Shown one piece after another: positions 54,184 through 63,149 of a stretch of DNA of 64,000 bases. Source of the DNA: Naasia lichenicola (GTDB lineage: Bacteria > Actinomycetota > Actinomycetes > Actinomycetales > Microbacteriaceae); contig NZ_SSSM01000005.1 in assembly GCF_004801885.1 (NCBI RefSeq), forward strand, positions 186,001 to 250,000, written 5' to 3'. The first letter of the stretch is position 1; every line of letters begins with the position of its first letter. A program made the position numbers and the translations under genes. The notes under the pieces are model-generated. The model searched no databases. It was not told where the DNA came from and was given only the letters and a program-made list of their open reading frames with translations.

Positions 54184-54968
54184 TCGTCGTCCTCGTCGGG
54201 CCGTTCGCGTTCGGCGACCTCGAGCAGCGCTCCGATCAACGACGCGGCGGAGCGCTCCTTGGCGACGAGGTCGACCCGCAGGCCGACACTGCGCGAATCG
54301 GCGGCCGTCCTGGGTCCGATGCAGACCACCAGCGTGGCGTCGGGGACGGGGCCGAGCTGCTGCTGGACCTGGACCGCGACGCTTCCGGAGGTGACGAAGA
54401 TGGCCCGGAATCGGCCGTCGGCGACGTCGGAGCGGATGGAGTCGTCCACCTCGACGCCGACCGTGCGGTAGGCGACGACGGATTCGACCTGGTGACCGAG
54501 AGCGCGCAGGCCGTCGGTGAGCACCGGACGAGCGATATCGGAGCGGAGGGCGAGGATGCGCTGCGGCACCGAGGCGCCGGTCACCTCGTCCCACTCGTCG
54601 AGCAGACCTCGCGCCGAGTTGTCGCGAGAGGGCACGAAGTCGACCCGGAAACCGGCCGCGAGCAGGGCCGCCGCCGTGGTCTCGCCGACCGCGGCGATAC
54701 GTGTGGTGGTGGGGATGGCGACTCGGTGCGCGGACAGGACGTCGACCGTCGTGGCGCTCGTGACGGACATCCAGTCGAAGGCGCCCTCCGTCAGCTGGGC
54801 GAGCGCGACCTCGAGGGCGGGGGCGTCGCCGGTGCCGGCGAAGTTGATCATCGGGGCGACTACCGGGGTGGCGCCGTGGGCGCGCAGGTCGGCGGCCACC
54901 TCGTGGCCCCATGGGCCTCCGCGGGGGACGAGCACGCGCCAGCCGACCAGCGGCTTCGCGGGGATCAT
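54177..54968 (-). CDS. hemD: uroporphyrinogen-III synthase
   Basis: The 263-residue protein has the two-lobed HemD fold with weak family conservation: [44 protein letters not shown], and [39 protein letters not shown]. It cyclises hydroxymethylbilane. Overlaps hemC (ATGA) and hemB. The position in a heme operon makes the call firm. Confidence 0.93.
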   Translation of the reverse strand: MIPAKPLVGWRVLVPRGGPWGHEVAADLRAHGATPVVAPMINFAGTGDAPALEVALAQLTEGAFDWMSVTSATTVDVLSAHRVAIPTTTRIAAVGETTAAALLAAGFRVDFVPSRDNSARGLLDEWDEVTGASVPQRILALRSDIARPVLTDGLRALGHQVESVVAYRTVGVEVDDSIRSDVADGRFRAIFVTSGSVAVQVQQQLGPVPDATLVVCIGPRTAADSRSVGLRVDLVAKERSAASLIGALLEVAERERPDEDDEW

Positions 54969-55984
54969 GCGCTCACCCCGAGCGGAGCGAGTTCGGCGGC
55001 GCCACCATCGAGGAGCTCGGCCACGAGCTGCGCGCTGATGCTCTGCGCGGCGCCGAGCAGGCTGGTGGGATCATCGGCGTCGTAAGCGGCGCGTCCGGTA
55101 CGGACGATCGATTCCGTCCCATCGATCCGGTAGACGCTCGCCACGACGTCCAGACTGCCGGCCCGCGCCACGGCGGACACTCCGATCGGCGCGGTGCAGC
55201 CGGCCTCGAGGCCGCGGAGCACCCCGCGCTCGGCCTCGACCTCGTAGGCGGATTCGAGGTCGGTGAGGGCGTCGACGGCCTCGCCGATCTCCGTCGGGTC
55301 GGGGAAGGGCGGCAGACGATGCGCGGCATCCGCGGAGCGCACCTCGATGGCGAGCGCCCCCTGGGCCGGAGCCGTCGGCCAGTCCTCCAGGCCGAAGCGC
55401 TCGGTGACCGCGCTGTCCCGTCCCAGTCGCGCGACTCCCGCAGCGGCGAGCACCACGGCATCGAGCCGTCCATCCAGGATCATGCCGAGGCGGGTGTCGA
55501 CGTTGCCACGCAGGTCGACGACGTCGAGATCCGGACGGTGCGCGCGCAGCTGCGCGATCCGCCGCGGCGAGCCGGTGCCGACCCGCGAACCAGCGGGCAG
55601 CTCCGCGAGGGTCATGCCGTCCCGCGCGCAGAGGACATCACGCTGGTCCTCGCGGGTGGGCACGCCCAGAACGCTCAAGCCGTCGAACGGCGTCGTCGGC
55701 AGATCCTTGAAGGAGTGCACGACGAGGTCGCAGTCGCCCCGCAGCAGCGCGGATCGCAGTGTCCCGGCGAACACGCCTCGGCCGCCGATCACGGAGAGCG
55801 ACGCCTGATTGACATCGCCCTCGCTCGCGATCGGAACGAGCTCCACCTCGTTGCCCGCGGCCCGCAGGGTGTCGGCGATCATCCCCGCCTGCGCCAGAGC
55901 CAGGGCGCTCCGTCGGGTCCCTATCCGAAGGCGTCCGATCCGAAGCCGACCGTCGCGACGCCGAGTGTCGACGCCGATGGTCAC
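54965..55984 (-). CDS. hemC: porphobilinogen deaminase (hydroxymethylbilane synthase)
   Basis: The 339-residue protein has [17 protein letters not shown], the catalytic D94 in [43 protein letters not shown], and the cofactor-binding C263 in [16 protein letters not shown] at 55984 overlaps the hemH stop (GTGA). The first 20 residues contain a small [10 protein letters not shown] duplication, so a start a few codons later is possible, but no better start codon is visible. Confidence 0.95.
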   Translation of the reverse strand: MTIGVDTRRRDGRLRIGRLRIGTRRSALALAQAGMIADTLRAAGNEVELVPIASEGDVNQASLSVIGGRGVFAGTLRSALLRGDCDLVVHSFKDLPTTPFDGLSVLGVPTREDQRDVLCARDGMTLAELPAGSRVGTGSPRRIAQLRAHRPDLDVVDLRGNVDTRLGMILDGRLDAVVLAAAGVARLGRDSAVTERFGLEDWPTAPAQGALAIEVRSADAAHRLPPFPDPTEIGEAVDALTDLESAYEVEAERGVLRGLEAGCTAPIGVSAVARAGSLDVVASVYRIDGTESIVRTGRAAYDADDPTSLLGAAQSISAQLVAELLDGGAAELAPLGVSA

Positions 55985-57156
55985 GGCGCGAGCCCGGAGA
56001 CCGCTGGCTTGAAGCCCATCCGCTTGTTCTCGCAGCAGCCAGGACGGCAGACGTCGTACCAGGGACCGAGGTCGGTCACGGCAGGTCGCTGAGCGGCGGG
56101 CACGCCGTCACGACGCTCGAGGACGAGGTCGATGAGACCGGAGACGTACGCGGCGTGCACGCCGGGGGTCGGCACCCGGATCGCGGCGATCCCGAGCTCA
56201 GCGGCTGTCTCGAGGGCCTCGGTGTCGAGGTCCCACTTGACCTCCATGTGATCGCTGACGAAGCCGAGCGGCACGATGACGACCGCACGCACGCCCTGGG
56301 CGGCCAGTTCGGTGATGCGGTCGTTGACGTCGGGTTCGAGCCACGGCTGGGTGGGCGGACCGCTGCGCGACTGGTACACGAGGTCCCATGGGACGTCCCG
56401 TCCGGATTCGTGCATGACCACCTCGGCCACTGCGAGATGCTGAGCCGCATAGGCGCCGCCCTCTCCGAAGCCGCGGAAGTCGGGGCCGGAGAGATTGGCG
56501 TCGGTCGACGGGATCGAATGCGTGGAGAAGAGCACTCGCGCCTCCGAGGCGAGATCGATGTCCGGCACGAGCCGCTCGATCTCGGCGAGGCCGTCTGCCA
56601 CACCCTCGATGAACGGCTGCACGAAGCCGGGGTGATCGAAGAACTGCCGGACCTTGTCGATCTCGATCGTTCCCTCGAGGCCGGTCTCGGCAAGCGCGAT
56701 GGCGAAGTCCTCGCGGTACTGGCGGCAGCTGGAGTACGAGCTGTAGGCGCTCGTGGCGATCGCGATGAGCCGGTGCAGGCCTCGCGAGTCCGCCTCCTGC
56801 AGGGCCTCCGCCAGGTACGGATCCCAGTTGCGGTTGCCCCACAGCACCGGAAGGTCGATGCCGCGACGCGCGAGCTCGGCCTCGAGGGCCGCCTTCAGCT
56901 CGCGGTTCTGGTCGTTGATGGGGCTGACGCCTCCGAACGCCCGATAGTGGTGCGCGACCTCTTCCAGACGCTCGTCGGGGATCCCGCGCCCGCGGGTGAC
57001 GTTGCGCAGGAACGGGATGACATCGTCCTGTCCCTCCGGCCCGCCGAAGCTGGCGAGCAGGATGGCGTCGTAGGCCGTCGGCACCTCGACGTGGGCGGGG
57101 CCGCTGGCGGCCGCCGCCGTGGCGGCGAGCACGACGGGAGTCGTGACGGCGCTCAC
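55981..57156 (-). CDS. hemH: coproporphyrin III ferrochelatase, likely [2Fe-2S] type
   Basis: The 391-residue protein has AILLASFGGPEGQDDVIPFLRNV, LPVLWGNRNWDPYLAEAL, IAIATSAYSSYSSCRQYRED, and VVIVPLGFVSDHMEVKWDLD. C144 plus C370, C374 and C375 near the C-terminus (DVCRPGCCENKRMG) match the four-Cys set that binds an iron-sulfur cluster in actinobacterial ferrochelatases. It inserts iron into coproporphyrin III, consistent with hemQ next to it. GTG at 57156 overlaps the hemQ stop (GTGA). Confidence 0.94.
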   Translation of the reverse strand: MSAVTTPVVLAATAAAASGPAHVEVPTAYDAILLASFGGPEGQDDVIPFLRNVTRGRGIPDERLEEVAHHYRAFGGVSPINDQNRELKAALEAELARRGIDLPVLWGNRNWDPYLAEALQEADSRGLHRLIAIATSAYSSYSSCRQYREDFAIALAETGLEGTIEIDKVRQFFDHPGFVQPFIEGVADGLAEIERLVPDIDLASEARVLFSTHSIPSTDANLSGPDFRGFGEGGAYAAQHLAVAEVVMHESGRDVPWDLVYQSRSGPPTQPWLEPDVNDRITELAAQGVRAVVIVPLGFVSDHMEVKWDLDTEALETAAELGIAAIRVPTPGVHAAYVSGLIDLVLERRDGVPAAQRPAVTDLGPWYDVCRPGCCENKRMGFKPAVSGLAP

Positions 57157-57890
57157 GCGAGCACCTCGGCGATCTCGGACGTCGGGATGCGCCGTCCGGT
57201 GAAGAAGGGCACCTCTTCGCGCACGTGCATGCGTGCGTCGGTCGCGCGCAGGGCGCGCATCATGTCGACCAGGTCGACCAGGACATCGGATTCCATCGGC
57301 AGGATCCACTCGTAATCCCCCAGCGCGAACGAGGCGACCGTGTTCGCGATGACGGAGGTGAAGGCCGCGCCTTTGCGCCCATGGTCGGCGAGCATCGTAC
57401 GACGCTCGGTCTCGTCGAGGAGGTACCAGTCGAACGAGCGGACGAACGGATAGACCGTCAGCCAGTCTCGAGCGCGCTCCCCGCGGAGGAATCCGGGACT
57501 GTGCGCCCGGTTGAATTCCGCGTCCCGATGCACGCCGAGGGCGTTCCAGGTGGGCAGCAGACCCCGCAGCAGAGAAGTCCGACGAAGCCGTCGCAGCCCG
57601 GACTGCAGCGATTCGGCGGTATCCCCGTGCAGCCAGATCATCAGATCGGCGTCCGCACGCAGTCCGGAGACGTCGTAGAAGCCGCGGACGACCACGCCCT
57701 CGTCGGCGAGCTGGCCGACCACCGCATCGATCTCGGACAGGTCGGAATCCGCCGAATCAGAGTTGGCTGAATGCGGTGCGGCGGGGGTGGGATCGGATGG
57801 ATCAGAGGAAGCAGGTGCGGCGAACGGAGCGGTGGGGTCCCGCCGTAACACTGCCCAGAGGGCGAACCCAGCGGACGTCATATCCTCCAT
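57153..57890 (-). CDS. hemQ: coproheme decarboxylase (HemQ/ChdC)
   Basis: The 245-residue protein has the HemQ-type fold (chlorite-dismutase-like): DVSGLRADADLMIWLHGDT, the catalytic Y147 in LTVYPFVRSFDWYLL, the heme-side H170 in MLADHGRKG, and ALGDYEWILPMES. It oxidatively decarboxylates coproheme to heme b. The N-terminal region holds a Ser/Asp/Pro-rich insertion of about 28 residues (positions 25-52), unusual for the family. ATG at 57890 is used; 57881 is an alternative. Confidence 0.93.
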   Translation of the reverse strand: MEDMTSAGFALWAVLRRDPTAPFAAPASSDPSDPTPAAPHSANSDSADSDLSEIDAVVGQLADEGVVVRGFYDVSGLRADADLMIWLHGDTAESLQSGLRRLRRTSLLRGLLPTWNALGVHRDAEFNRAHSPGFLRGERARDWLTVYPFVRSFDWYLLDETERRTMLADHGRKGAAFTSVIANTVASFALGDYEWILPMESDVLVDLVDMMRALRATDARMHVREEVPFFTGRRIPTSEIAEVLA

Positions 57891-57945
57891 CTTCCACCCG
57901 CCGACGCCGCGCCCCAAAACGGGGACGGCCGGCGGAGCGCCCGCC

Positions 57946-58218
57946 TCAGCGGCGAGCGATCCGCAGCGCCACTGCTCCGCCGATCACCGCGAGGGCGGCA
58001 CCGGCAGACGCGTAGAGCACGACGGGATTGTTCTTGCGCAGGTCGTCGAAGGCGTCGCGCGCCTTGGACGCCGCCTTGCTCACCTGCTTGGGCACATTGA
58101 GCTTGTCCTCGATCGCGTCGAGGGTCTGGGCCAGCTTCTCGCGCGTGGACTCGATGTCCGAGCGGATCTCGCCGAGGGCGCGCTCCTTGTGGCTCAGCGC
58201 GGTGTCGTCATCGGTCAT
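57946..58218 (-). CDS. DUF3618 family membrane-anchored protein
   Basis: The 90-residue protein has the DUF3618 signature in IRSDIESTREKLAQTLDAIEDKLNVPKQV, followed by a C-terminal membrane helix (VLYASAGAALAVIGGAVAL). It is usually found with YtxH and holin-like genes, as here. Function unknown; a role at the membrane under stress is often suggested. Overlaps the holin-like gene by 11 bases. Confidence 0.85.
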   Translation of the reverse strand: MTDDDTALSHKERALGEIRSDIESTREKLAQTLDAIEDKLNVPKQVSKAASKARDAFDDLRKNNPVVLYASAGAALAVIGGAVALRIARR

Positions 58219-58648
58219 AGTTGCCAACTCCCTTGATTGCCCTGACATCGTTCTTGACGCTCTCGATGGCCTGCTCGGGAACCGGAGGCACGCCCTTCTT
58301 GACCTTCCGGAGCCCGATGAGCACGAGGATAGCCGTGATCACCAGGAGAGCGACTGCGACGATCAATGCCGCCAGCCACCCGGGCAGCGCGGTGGCGATC
58401 CCGAGGACAGCCGCGGCGATGAGCACCGCGAACGCGAAGAACGCGAAGAACGCCGCACCGGCGAACAGTCCGGCCCCGATGCCGAGGCTCACCAGCTTGG
58501 CGGTGAGCTCCTTCTTGATCTGCTCGATCTCATCGCGGATGAGGCTGCCGACCAGTCCGGGGAGGTCGCCGATCAGCGCGATCAGCGACTTCTTCTTGGC
58601 CGACGAGCTCGCTGCGCTCGAGCTGCCGGGTGACGTCGGGTTCGACAC
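58208..58648 (-). CDS. phage-holin-like (holin superfamily III) membrane protein
   Basis: The 146-residue protein has a helix IGDLPGLVGSLIRDEIEQIKKELTAKLVSLG followed by two membrane segments (GLFAGAAFFAFFAFAVLIAAAVLG and WLAALIVAVALLVITAILVLIGL). It matches the actinobacterial 'phage holin family' proteins that are chromosomal, not prophage. GTG at 58648 was chosen as the conserved start; no strong ribosome binding site. Part of a three-gene membrane set. Confidence 0.82.
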   Translation of the reverse strand: MSNPTSPGSSSAASSSAKKKSLIALIGDLPGLVGSLIRDEIEQIKKELTAKLVSLGIGAGLFAGAAFFAFFAFAVLIAAAVLGIATALPGWLAALIVAVALLVITAILVLIGLRKVKKGVPPVPEQAIESVKNDVRAIKGVGNYDR

Positions 58649-58662
58649 GGTGCTGCCCCGTC

Positions 58663-58944
58663 TCAGATCGAGGGGGACGGCTCGGACGAGGTGTCCGGCT
58701 TCTTCGAAGCCTTGCCGGCGACGCCGTCGATGACCTTCTTGGCGCCATCGGCCAGCACGGTCGGCACGTCGGGAACGTGGTCGTCCACGAACGACTGGAC
58801 CTGTCCGACGCCCTTCTGCACGGGGTCGCTGTGCCAGACCTTCTGCGCATTCGACTTGATCTGCTCGTAGCGCTTGCGACCAGCACGCGAACCCAGCACG
58901 TAGCCGAGCGCTGCGCCGGCGGCGAAGACCAGTTTGCCCTTCAT
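58663..58944 (-). CDS. YtxH-like small membrane protein
   Basis: The 93-residue protein begins GKLVFAAGAALGYVLGSRAGRKRYEQI, the YtxH-type membrane anchor and basic border, followed by a helical soluble part and a polar tail. ATG at 58944 has GGAG upstream. It is the first gene of the YtxH, holin-like, DUF3618 set that lies within the heme locus. Function unknown. Confidence 0.82.
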   Translation of the reverse strand: MKGKLVFAAGAALGYVLGSRAGRKRYEQIKSNAQKVWHSDPVQKGVGQVQSFVDDHVPDVPTVLADGAKKVIDGVAGKASKKPDTSSEPSPSI

Positions 58945-59073
58945 GTTGACTCCATTCGGATCGAGAGGAACATCGACGGAAACACTGCTCTCCACAGTAG
59001 TCGTCCGCGCGTATGCGGTTTCTGGAATGTCCCTCAGGAACAGGACGGCAACACGGACTCGGAGACGCGCGAT

Positions 59074-60459
59074 TCAGTCGGTCGGTGCCGCTCCGAGACG
59101 GGCGACCTCGGACTGCGCATGCGCGACGACCGAGGCGAGCCCTGTGCCGGCCACCCACGCCCCCGTGATCGCGAGTGCCGGCGTCGCGGCGACGGCGGAG
59201 GAGAGCGCGGCGAGCCGAGCGGGCAGGCCGCGGGTCGCACGAGCGGCGTCCTGTCGCCAGACGGTGCGGGCGGCATCCACCACCGAGGCCGCAGGGATCG
59301 TCACCCCGAGCAGGCGGCCCGCCTCCTGAACGGCCAGGTCGACCGGCACCTCGTCCTCGCCGCGGAAGCTCACACGCAGCAGGTGCCGGCCGGGAGGCAA
59401 TACGTCGCGCAGCCACGGCCATTTGGCCGACGAATGGGTGAGGGCTGTCGCGCTGCCGTCCTCGGCTCCGGCGACGAGCACTCCCGATCCGCGCGGTGCG
59501 GAATCGAGGGCGTCGACCCCGTCGACCGCCAGGGTGATCGTGGTCGACCTCCGGCCGGCCGGCCATTCGGACTCGATTCCGACCGCATCCCCGAGGATCG
59601 GCCGCAGCAGAGATCGCGCGGTCGACCCGTCGGTCGCGATCACGAGGCGTGCAGCGTCGATCACGTCGTCGGCGGTGCGGATGCGCCAGCCCCCCGGCGC
59701 GTGATCCACCGAGCTGACGGCGCTCGACGGACGGACCTCCACCCCGAATCGCTGCAGGTCTGCGAGGAGGGCGCGGGCGATGAGGTGAATCCCCCCGTCG
59801 ACACCCGCGACCGCCGATCCGGCGGGGGCGGCCGAACGGAGGCGGAGCACGGCGGACGAGAGCGAGCCCGTCGCGGTCAGGGCACCGTTGAGTCCGGGCA
59901 GCAGCGCGTCGACGTCCGCGTCCTCCGGGCGCAGGCCGTAGACGCTCTCGACCACTGGGCGCACCAGGTCGTCAAGCACCGCGACTCCCATCCGGCGGCG
60001 CACCAGGCGGGCGAGGTCGTGCTCGCGGCCGATCGTGAGCTCGGGGATCAGCCGGTCGGCGTAGGCGCGGACCGCGGCGCGGGTGCCGATGATCGCGCGG
60101 ACGTCGTCGGCGAGTGGGAAGCCGGGAATCCCGAGGACTCCTGCAGAGGGAAGGGGATGCGCGCGCCCGTCTCGCAGCAGCCAGGCCCCCTCAGGAGACG
60201 GCTCGACCTGCGTCAATCCGAGCGACCGGATGAGCGTCGAGACGGCGGTTCCTCGGACGGCGAAGCTCTCAGCGCCGACGTCGACCTCGACATCGGCCAC
60301 CGATGCGCGCGCGAGCGCTCCGCCCAGCTCGTCCGCCGCGTCGAGCAGCGCGACGCTGCGACCGGCGAGCACCTCGGCTCGAGCCGCGACCAGCCCGGCC
60401 GCTCCCCCGCCCACCACGACGGTGTCGAAGGTCGCGGAGGCGCTCGGCAGTGCGCTCAC
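59074..60459 (-). CDS. hemY: coproporphyrinogen III oxidase, HemY/CgoX type
   Basis: The 461-residue FAD protein has TVVVGGGAAGLVAARAEVLAGRSVALLD, the family region VDVGAESFAVRG, LVRPVVESVYGLRPEDADVDALLPGL and a C-terminal FAD motif ITGAWVAGTGLASVVAHAQS. With hemQ present, the enzyme should oxidise coproporphyrinogen III. GTG at 60459 overlaps the hemE stop (GTGA). Confidence 0.93.
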   Translation of the reverse strand: MSALPSASATFDTVVVGGGAAGLVAARAEVLAGRSVALLDAADELGGALARASVADVEVDVGAESFAVRGTAVSTLIRSLGLTQVEPSPEGAWLLRDGRAHPLPSAGVLGIPGFPLADDVRAIIGTRAAVRAYADRLIPELTIGREHDLARLVRRRMGVAVLDDLVRPVVESVYGLRPEDADVDALLPGLNGALTATGSLSSAVLRLRSAAPAGSAVAGVDGGIHLIARALLADLQRFGVEVRPSSAVSSVDHAPGGWRIRTADDVIDAARLVIATDGSTARSLLRPILGDAVGIESEWPAGRRSTTITLAVDGVDALDSAPRGSGVLVAGAEDGSATALTHSSAKWPWLRDVLPPGRHLLRVSFRGEDEVPVDLAVQEAGRLLGVTIPAASVVDAARTVWRQDAARATRGLPARLAALSSAVAATPALAITGAWVAGTGLASVVAHAQSEVARLGAAPTD

Positions 60460-61553
60460 CGTGGTTCGGCGCCCGACCTGTGCACCAGCTCGACGATGCC
60501 GGTCAGCACATCCGGATCCGTCTCGGGGGGCACCCCATGGCCGAGGTTGAAGACATGGGCCGGTGCGGCCTGTCCGCGTCGGAGCACATCGCGCACTCCG
60601 CGCTCGATGACGGCAGCCGGAGCGGCGAGGAGAGCCGAGTCGAGGTTCCCCTGCACAGGCACGGTCGGGCCCAGTCGGCGGGACGCGTCATCGAGCCGAG
60701 TGCGCCAGTCGACACCGACCACGTCCGCTCCCGCGTCGCGCATGGCTTCCAGCAGGTCGCCGGTGCCGACCCCGAAGTGCACGAGTGGCGCTCCGAGATC
60801 GCGGACGACGTCGAGCGCCGCCGCGGAGGCCGGTGCGGCCGAGGTCGTGTAGTCATCGAGTGAGAGCGAGCCCGCCCATGAATCGAAGAGCTGTCCGGCG
60901 CTGGCGCCCGCGATGAGCTGCGCACGGAGGAAGGTGCCGGTGATGCGGGCGGTCCACGCCATCAGCGCCTCCCACGTCTCCGGGTCGCCGAGCATCATGC
61001 TGCGGGCCGCGAGGTGATCCTTCGACGGCCCACCCTCGACGAGATAGGCGGCGAGGGTGAACGGGGCGCCGGCGAAGCCGATGAGCGGAGTGGAGCCCAG
61101 CTCGTCGATGGTCAGCCTGACCGCCTCGGCGATCGGCTCGAGCGCGGCCGGTTCGAGGGTCAGCTCAGCGAGCGCGGCGACATCCTCCGCGGTGCGCACC
61201 GGTCGGGCGATGACCGGACCGCGGCCGGGCACGATCTCCACCCCGACCCCCGCGAGGCGGAGCGGGATGACGATGTCGCTGAACAGGATCGCAGCGTCCA
61301 CTCCATGGCGGCGGACGGGCTGGAGGGTGATCTCGCTGGCCATCGCAGGATCGAGGCACGAGTCGAGCATGGGCACTCCCTCACGGAGGCGCCGGTACTC
61401 GGGCAGCGAGCGCCCCGCCTGCCGCATGAACCACACCGGAGTCACCTCCGGGCGTTCCCCGCGGTAGGCCCGGATCAATGCGGATCCGCTGGTCCGACCG
61501 TCGTTCAGGGGATGCTCCGGAGGCAGGGCGACAGGGGTGGAGGGCTCAGGCAC
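60456..61553 (-). CDS. hemE: uroporphyrinogen decarboxylase
   Basis: The 365-residue protein contains the signature RGERPEVTPVWFMRQAGRSLPEYR, AILFSDIVIPLRLAGVGVEIVPGRGP, LIGFAGAPFTLAAYLVEGGPSKDH and HVFNLGHGVPPETDPDVL. It converts uroporphyrinogen III to coproporphyrinogen III. GTG at 61553 is the start used. It is divergent from hemA. Confidence 0.96.
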   Translation of the reverse strand: MPEPSTPVALPPEHPLNDGRTSGSALIRAYRGERPEVTPVWFMRQAGRSLPEYRRLREGVPMLDSCLDPAMASEITLQPVRRHGVDAAILFSDIVIPLRLAGVGVEIVPGRGPVIARPVRTAEDVAALAELTLEPAALEPIAEAVRLTIDELGSTPLIGFAGAPFTLAAYLVEGGPSKDHLAARSMMLGDPETWEALMAWTARITGTFLRAQLIAGASAGQLFDSWAGSLSLDDYTTSAAPASAAALDVVRDLGAPLVHFGVGTGDLLEAMRDAGADVVGVDWRTRLDDASRRLGPTVPVQGNLDSALLAAPAAVIERGVRDVLRRGQAAPAHVFNLGHGVPPETDPDVLTGIVELVHRSGAEPR

Positions 61554-61672
61554 CCGTCAAGTGTTCCATCGGACGCCGCATGGGAGCGTCGTGCGACCGC
61601 GCCCCGCTCGCAATCCGCCGAGTGCATGAGTGCAAACGGGGGCATTCGGTCGGGGGCGCCCTGATCCGCGAC

Positions 61673-61684
61673 TAAAATCGCCTG
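61673..61684 (+). promoter_or_regulatory. leaderless promoter of hemA
   Basis: TAAAAT (61673-61678) is six bases before the GTG at 61685, and no ribosome binding site is present. The rest of the 131-base hemE-hemA gap shows no clear repeat. Confidence 0.7.
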
Positions 61685-62995
61685 GTGCTCTTCTGCGTGT
61701 CTCTCAGCCATCGGACTACGTCGTTCGATCTGCTCGAGCGACTCTCGGAGGGTGCTCCCGCGCTCGGCTCGGCTCTCGTCGACGGCGCCGATGCGATCTC
61801 CGGTGCGGTGGTCCTCGCGACCTGCAACCGCTTCGAGGCCTATCTCGACATCGCGCTCGACGAATCGGACTCCCGATCCGTCGCTGAGAGCAGCGCACTC
61901 GCCACCATCGCCGAGGCGAGCGGAATCCAGCTCGACACTCTGGCCTCCTCCGCTGCGCTTCATGTGGGAGCCGCCGCTGCCGAGCATCTCTTCGCCGTGT
62001 CGAGCGGACTCGAATCAGTGGTCGTCGGCGAAGGGGAGATCGCCGGTCAGGTCAAGCGCGCCCTCGGCGCCGCGCGCACCGAAGGCACCACGACCGCCGA
62101 TCTCGAGCGCGTCTTCCAGCGCGCATCGTCGGCGTCCCGCAGCGTGCAGAACTCCACGGGCCTGGGCGGCGCGGGTCGCTCGATCGTGCGCCTCGCCCTC
62201 GATCTGGCCTCCAGCCGGCTCGCCGACTGGCGAGTGCAGCGGGTGCTCCTCGTCGGAACAGGTGCCTACGCGGGTGCGAGCCTCGCGGCCCTGCGGGATC
62301 GCGGCGTGACGGATGTCGGCGTCTACTCCCCCTCCGGACGAGCGCATCGCTTCGGCACACGCGAGGGCGTCCGCCCCGTCACCGCAGACGATCTCGCCGC
62401 CGAGCTGGCGCAGGCCACGGTGATCGTCTCCTGCAGCACGGCGAACGGCTACGTCGTCACCTCCGACATGCTCGGATCCGCGCGCGACGGGTCGCCGCTG
62501 ATGGTCATCGACCTGGGACTGCCGCGCAACGTCGAACCCGCTGTCGCGACCATCGCGGGCGTCGAGCTGCTCGACCTCGAGACCGTCCGACTGCATGCGC
62601 CTCTGCATGAGCTGACCGCAGCCCAAGACGCTCGCGAGCTGGTCGGCCGTGCCGCCGCCGCCTATTCCGCCGAGAGCACGGAGCACGAGGTGACCGCCGC
62701 CGTCGTAGGCTACCGGGCGCATGTGTTCGACCTTCTCGACACGGAGCTCGAGCGGCTGCGCGCCCGCGGCGAGAGCACCGAGGCCACCGAGCGGGCCATG
62801 CGCCATCTCGTGAGCGTCCTGGTGCACACACCGACCACCCGTGCCAAGCAGCTCGCCCGCGACGGACGGGCCGACGAGGCGGTCGCCGCGTTCTCGGCCC
62901 TGTTCGACATCGACGCACCGGCCGCCGATGCCCATCACGGCGTCGATGTGCACGGATTGGATCATCGCGGGATGGCGGATCCCGCCGCCTCCTGA
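61685..62995 (+). CDS. hemA: glutamyl-tRNA reductase
   Basis: The 436-residue protein has the catalytic C47 in VVLATCNRFEAYLD, VSSGLESVVVGEGEIAGQVKRAL, a NADPH-binding part VLLVGTGAYAGASLAALRDRG and MVIDLGLPRNVEP, and a C-terminal dimerisation helix. It makes glutamate-1-semialdehyde for HemL. Transcribed away from the other heme genes, probably as a leaderless mRNA. Confidence 0.96.
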   Translation: MLFCVSLSHRTTSFDLLERLSEGAPALGSALVDGADAISGAVVLATCNRFEAYLDIALDESDSRSVAESSALATIAEASGIQLDTLASSAALHVGAAAAEHLFAVSSGLESVVVGEGEIAGQVKRALGAARTEGTTTADLERVFQRASSASRSVQNSTGLGGAGRSIVRLALDLASSRLADWRVQRVLLVGTGAYAGASLAALRDRGVTDVGVYSPSGRAHRFGTREGVRPVTADDLAAELAQATVIVSCSTANGYVVTSDMLGSARDGSPLMVIDLGLPRNVEPAVATIAGVELLDLETVRLHAPLHELTAAQDARELVGRAAAAYSAESTEHEVTAAVVGYRAHVFDLLDTELERLRARGESTEATERAMRHLVSVLVHTPTTRAKQLARDGRADEAVAAFSALFDIDAPAADAHHGVDVHGLDHRGMADPAAS

Positions 62996-63005
62996 GCTCT
63001 TGGAG

Positions 63006-63129
63006 TCCTGAATTCCGGCCCATCTCCTGAATTCGGGTGATCGAACGTCCGAATTCAGGCCCGACGGGCGTTCTCAGGCCGCGATTGGCGAAACCGGCCT
63101 GGATCCTTCCTTTCGGCCTGAGTTCAGGA
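63006..63129. repeat. nested inverted repeats between hemA and the beta-lactamase-fold gene
   Basis: TCCTGAATTCCGGCC (63006-63020) and TCCTGAATTCGGG (63025-63037) are followed by CCGAATTCAGGCCC (63049-63062) and GGCCTGAGTTCAGGA (63115-63129). The inner pair is perfect over 11 bases; the outer pair matches in 13 of 15. This again is the forward-forward-reverse-reverse design at a convergent gene end. Confidence 0.8.
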
Positions 63130-63149
63130 CCTCCGCAGTGCCCACCTCG

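Noticed and set aside
58208-58648. Holin-like gene as evidence of a prophage
   Set aside because: No lysin, integrase or structural phage genes are near; this holin-like family is common in actinobacterial chromosomes beside YtxH and DUF3618.
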